This document shows, one piece after another, positions 5,511-5,512 of a DNA stretch of 5,512 bases. The stretch is taken from contig CAIZHL010000431.1 in assembly GCA_903932755.1 (NCBI GenBank), forward strand, positions 1 to 5,512, read 5' to 3'. The position numbers and the translations under genes are program-made. Each line of letters opens with the position of its first letter. Positions within the stretch are counted from its first letter, which is position 1. Source of the DNA: an uncultured beta proteobacterium. GTDB lineage: Bacteria > Pseudomonadota > Gammaproteobacteria > Burkholderiales > Rhodocyclaceae. The notes beneath the pieces were generated by a model. The model was not told the origin of the DNA, made no database searches, and saw only the letters and a program-made list of their open reading frames with translations.

Positions 5511-5512
5511 TC

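Overview
The window looks like part of a chromosomal locus of a Gram-negative bacterium that handles electrons outside the inner membrane. High GC, genes for exported c-type cytochromes, a large outer-membrane beta-barrel and a SurA-like chaperone fit a betaproteobacterium of the iron-oxidising, metal-reducing or sulfur-oxidising kind (Gallionellales, Nitrosomonadales or Rhodocyclales). That placement is an inference from protein style only. All five genes read on the minus strand, so the order of transcription is from high to low coordinates.

Layout in transcription order: (1) 4608-5510, a secreted tetraheme c-type cytochrome with a doubled CXXCH-type first motif; its true start may lie at an internal GTG or just outside the window. 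It ends in a strong intrinsic terminator (4503-4530), so it appears to be a separate transcription unit. (2) 3352-4389, an exported SurA/PpiC-like parvulin protein that lacks both histidines of the usual parvulin active site. (3) 3118-3351, a 234-bp gap with four small hairpins and a chain of tiny overlapping ORFs, leading to a GTG start. (4) 751-3117, a 788-residue outer-membrane beta-barrel (about 26 strands by eye, C-terminal Trp) with a Pro/Gly-rich N-terminal region that holds a 28-residue duplication and is encoded across a G9 tract. (5) 288-698, a small triheme c7-type cytochrome. (6) 1-274, a monoheme class I (cytochrome c5-like) protein cut by the window edge. Genes 4-6 are closely spaced and look like one operon, possibly with gene 2.

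Working model (inference): the barrel would be an outer-membrane conduit or scaffold, the parvulin-like protein its dedicated periplasmic chaperone, the triheme and monoheme cytochromes periplasmic electron carriers, and the tetraheme cytochrome a periplasmic, surface or filament-forming partner. This resembles porin-cytochrome extracellular electron transfer loci, but no decaheme MtrA-like or larger cytochrome is visible here, so either it lies outside the window or this is a different design.

There is no gene-free stretch over 300 bases. I saw no tRNA, rRNA, CRISPR, insertion sequence or origin.
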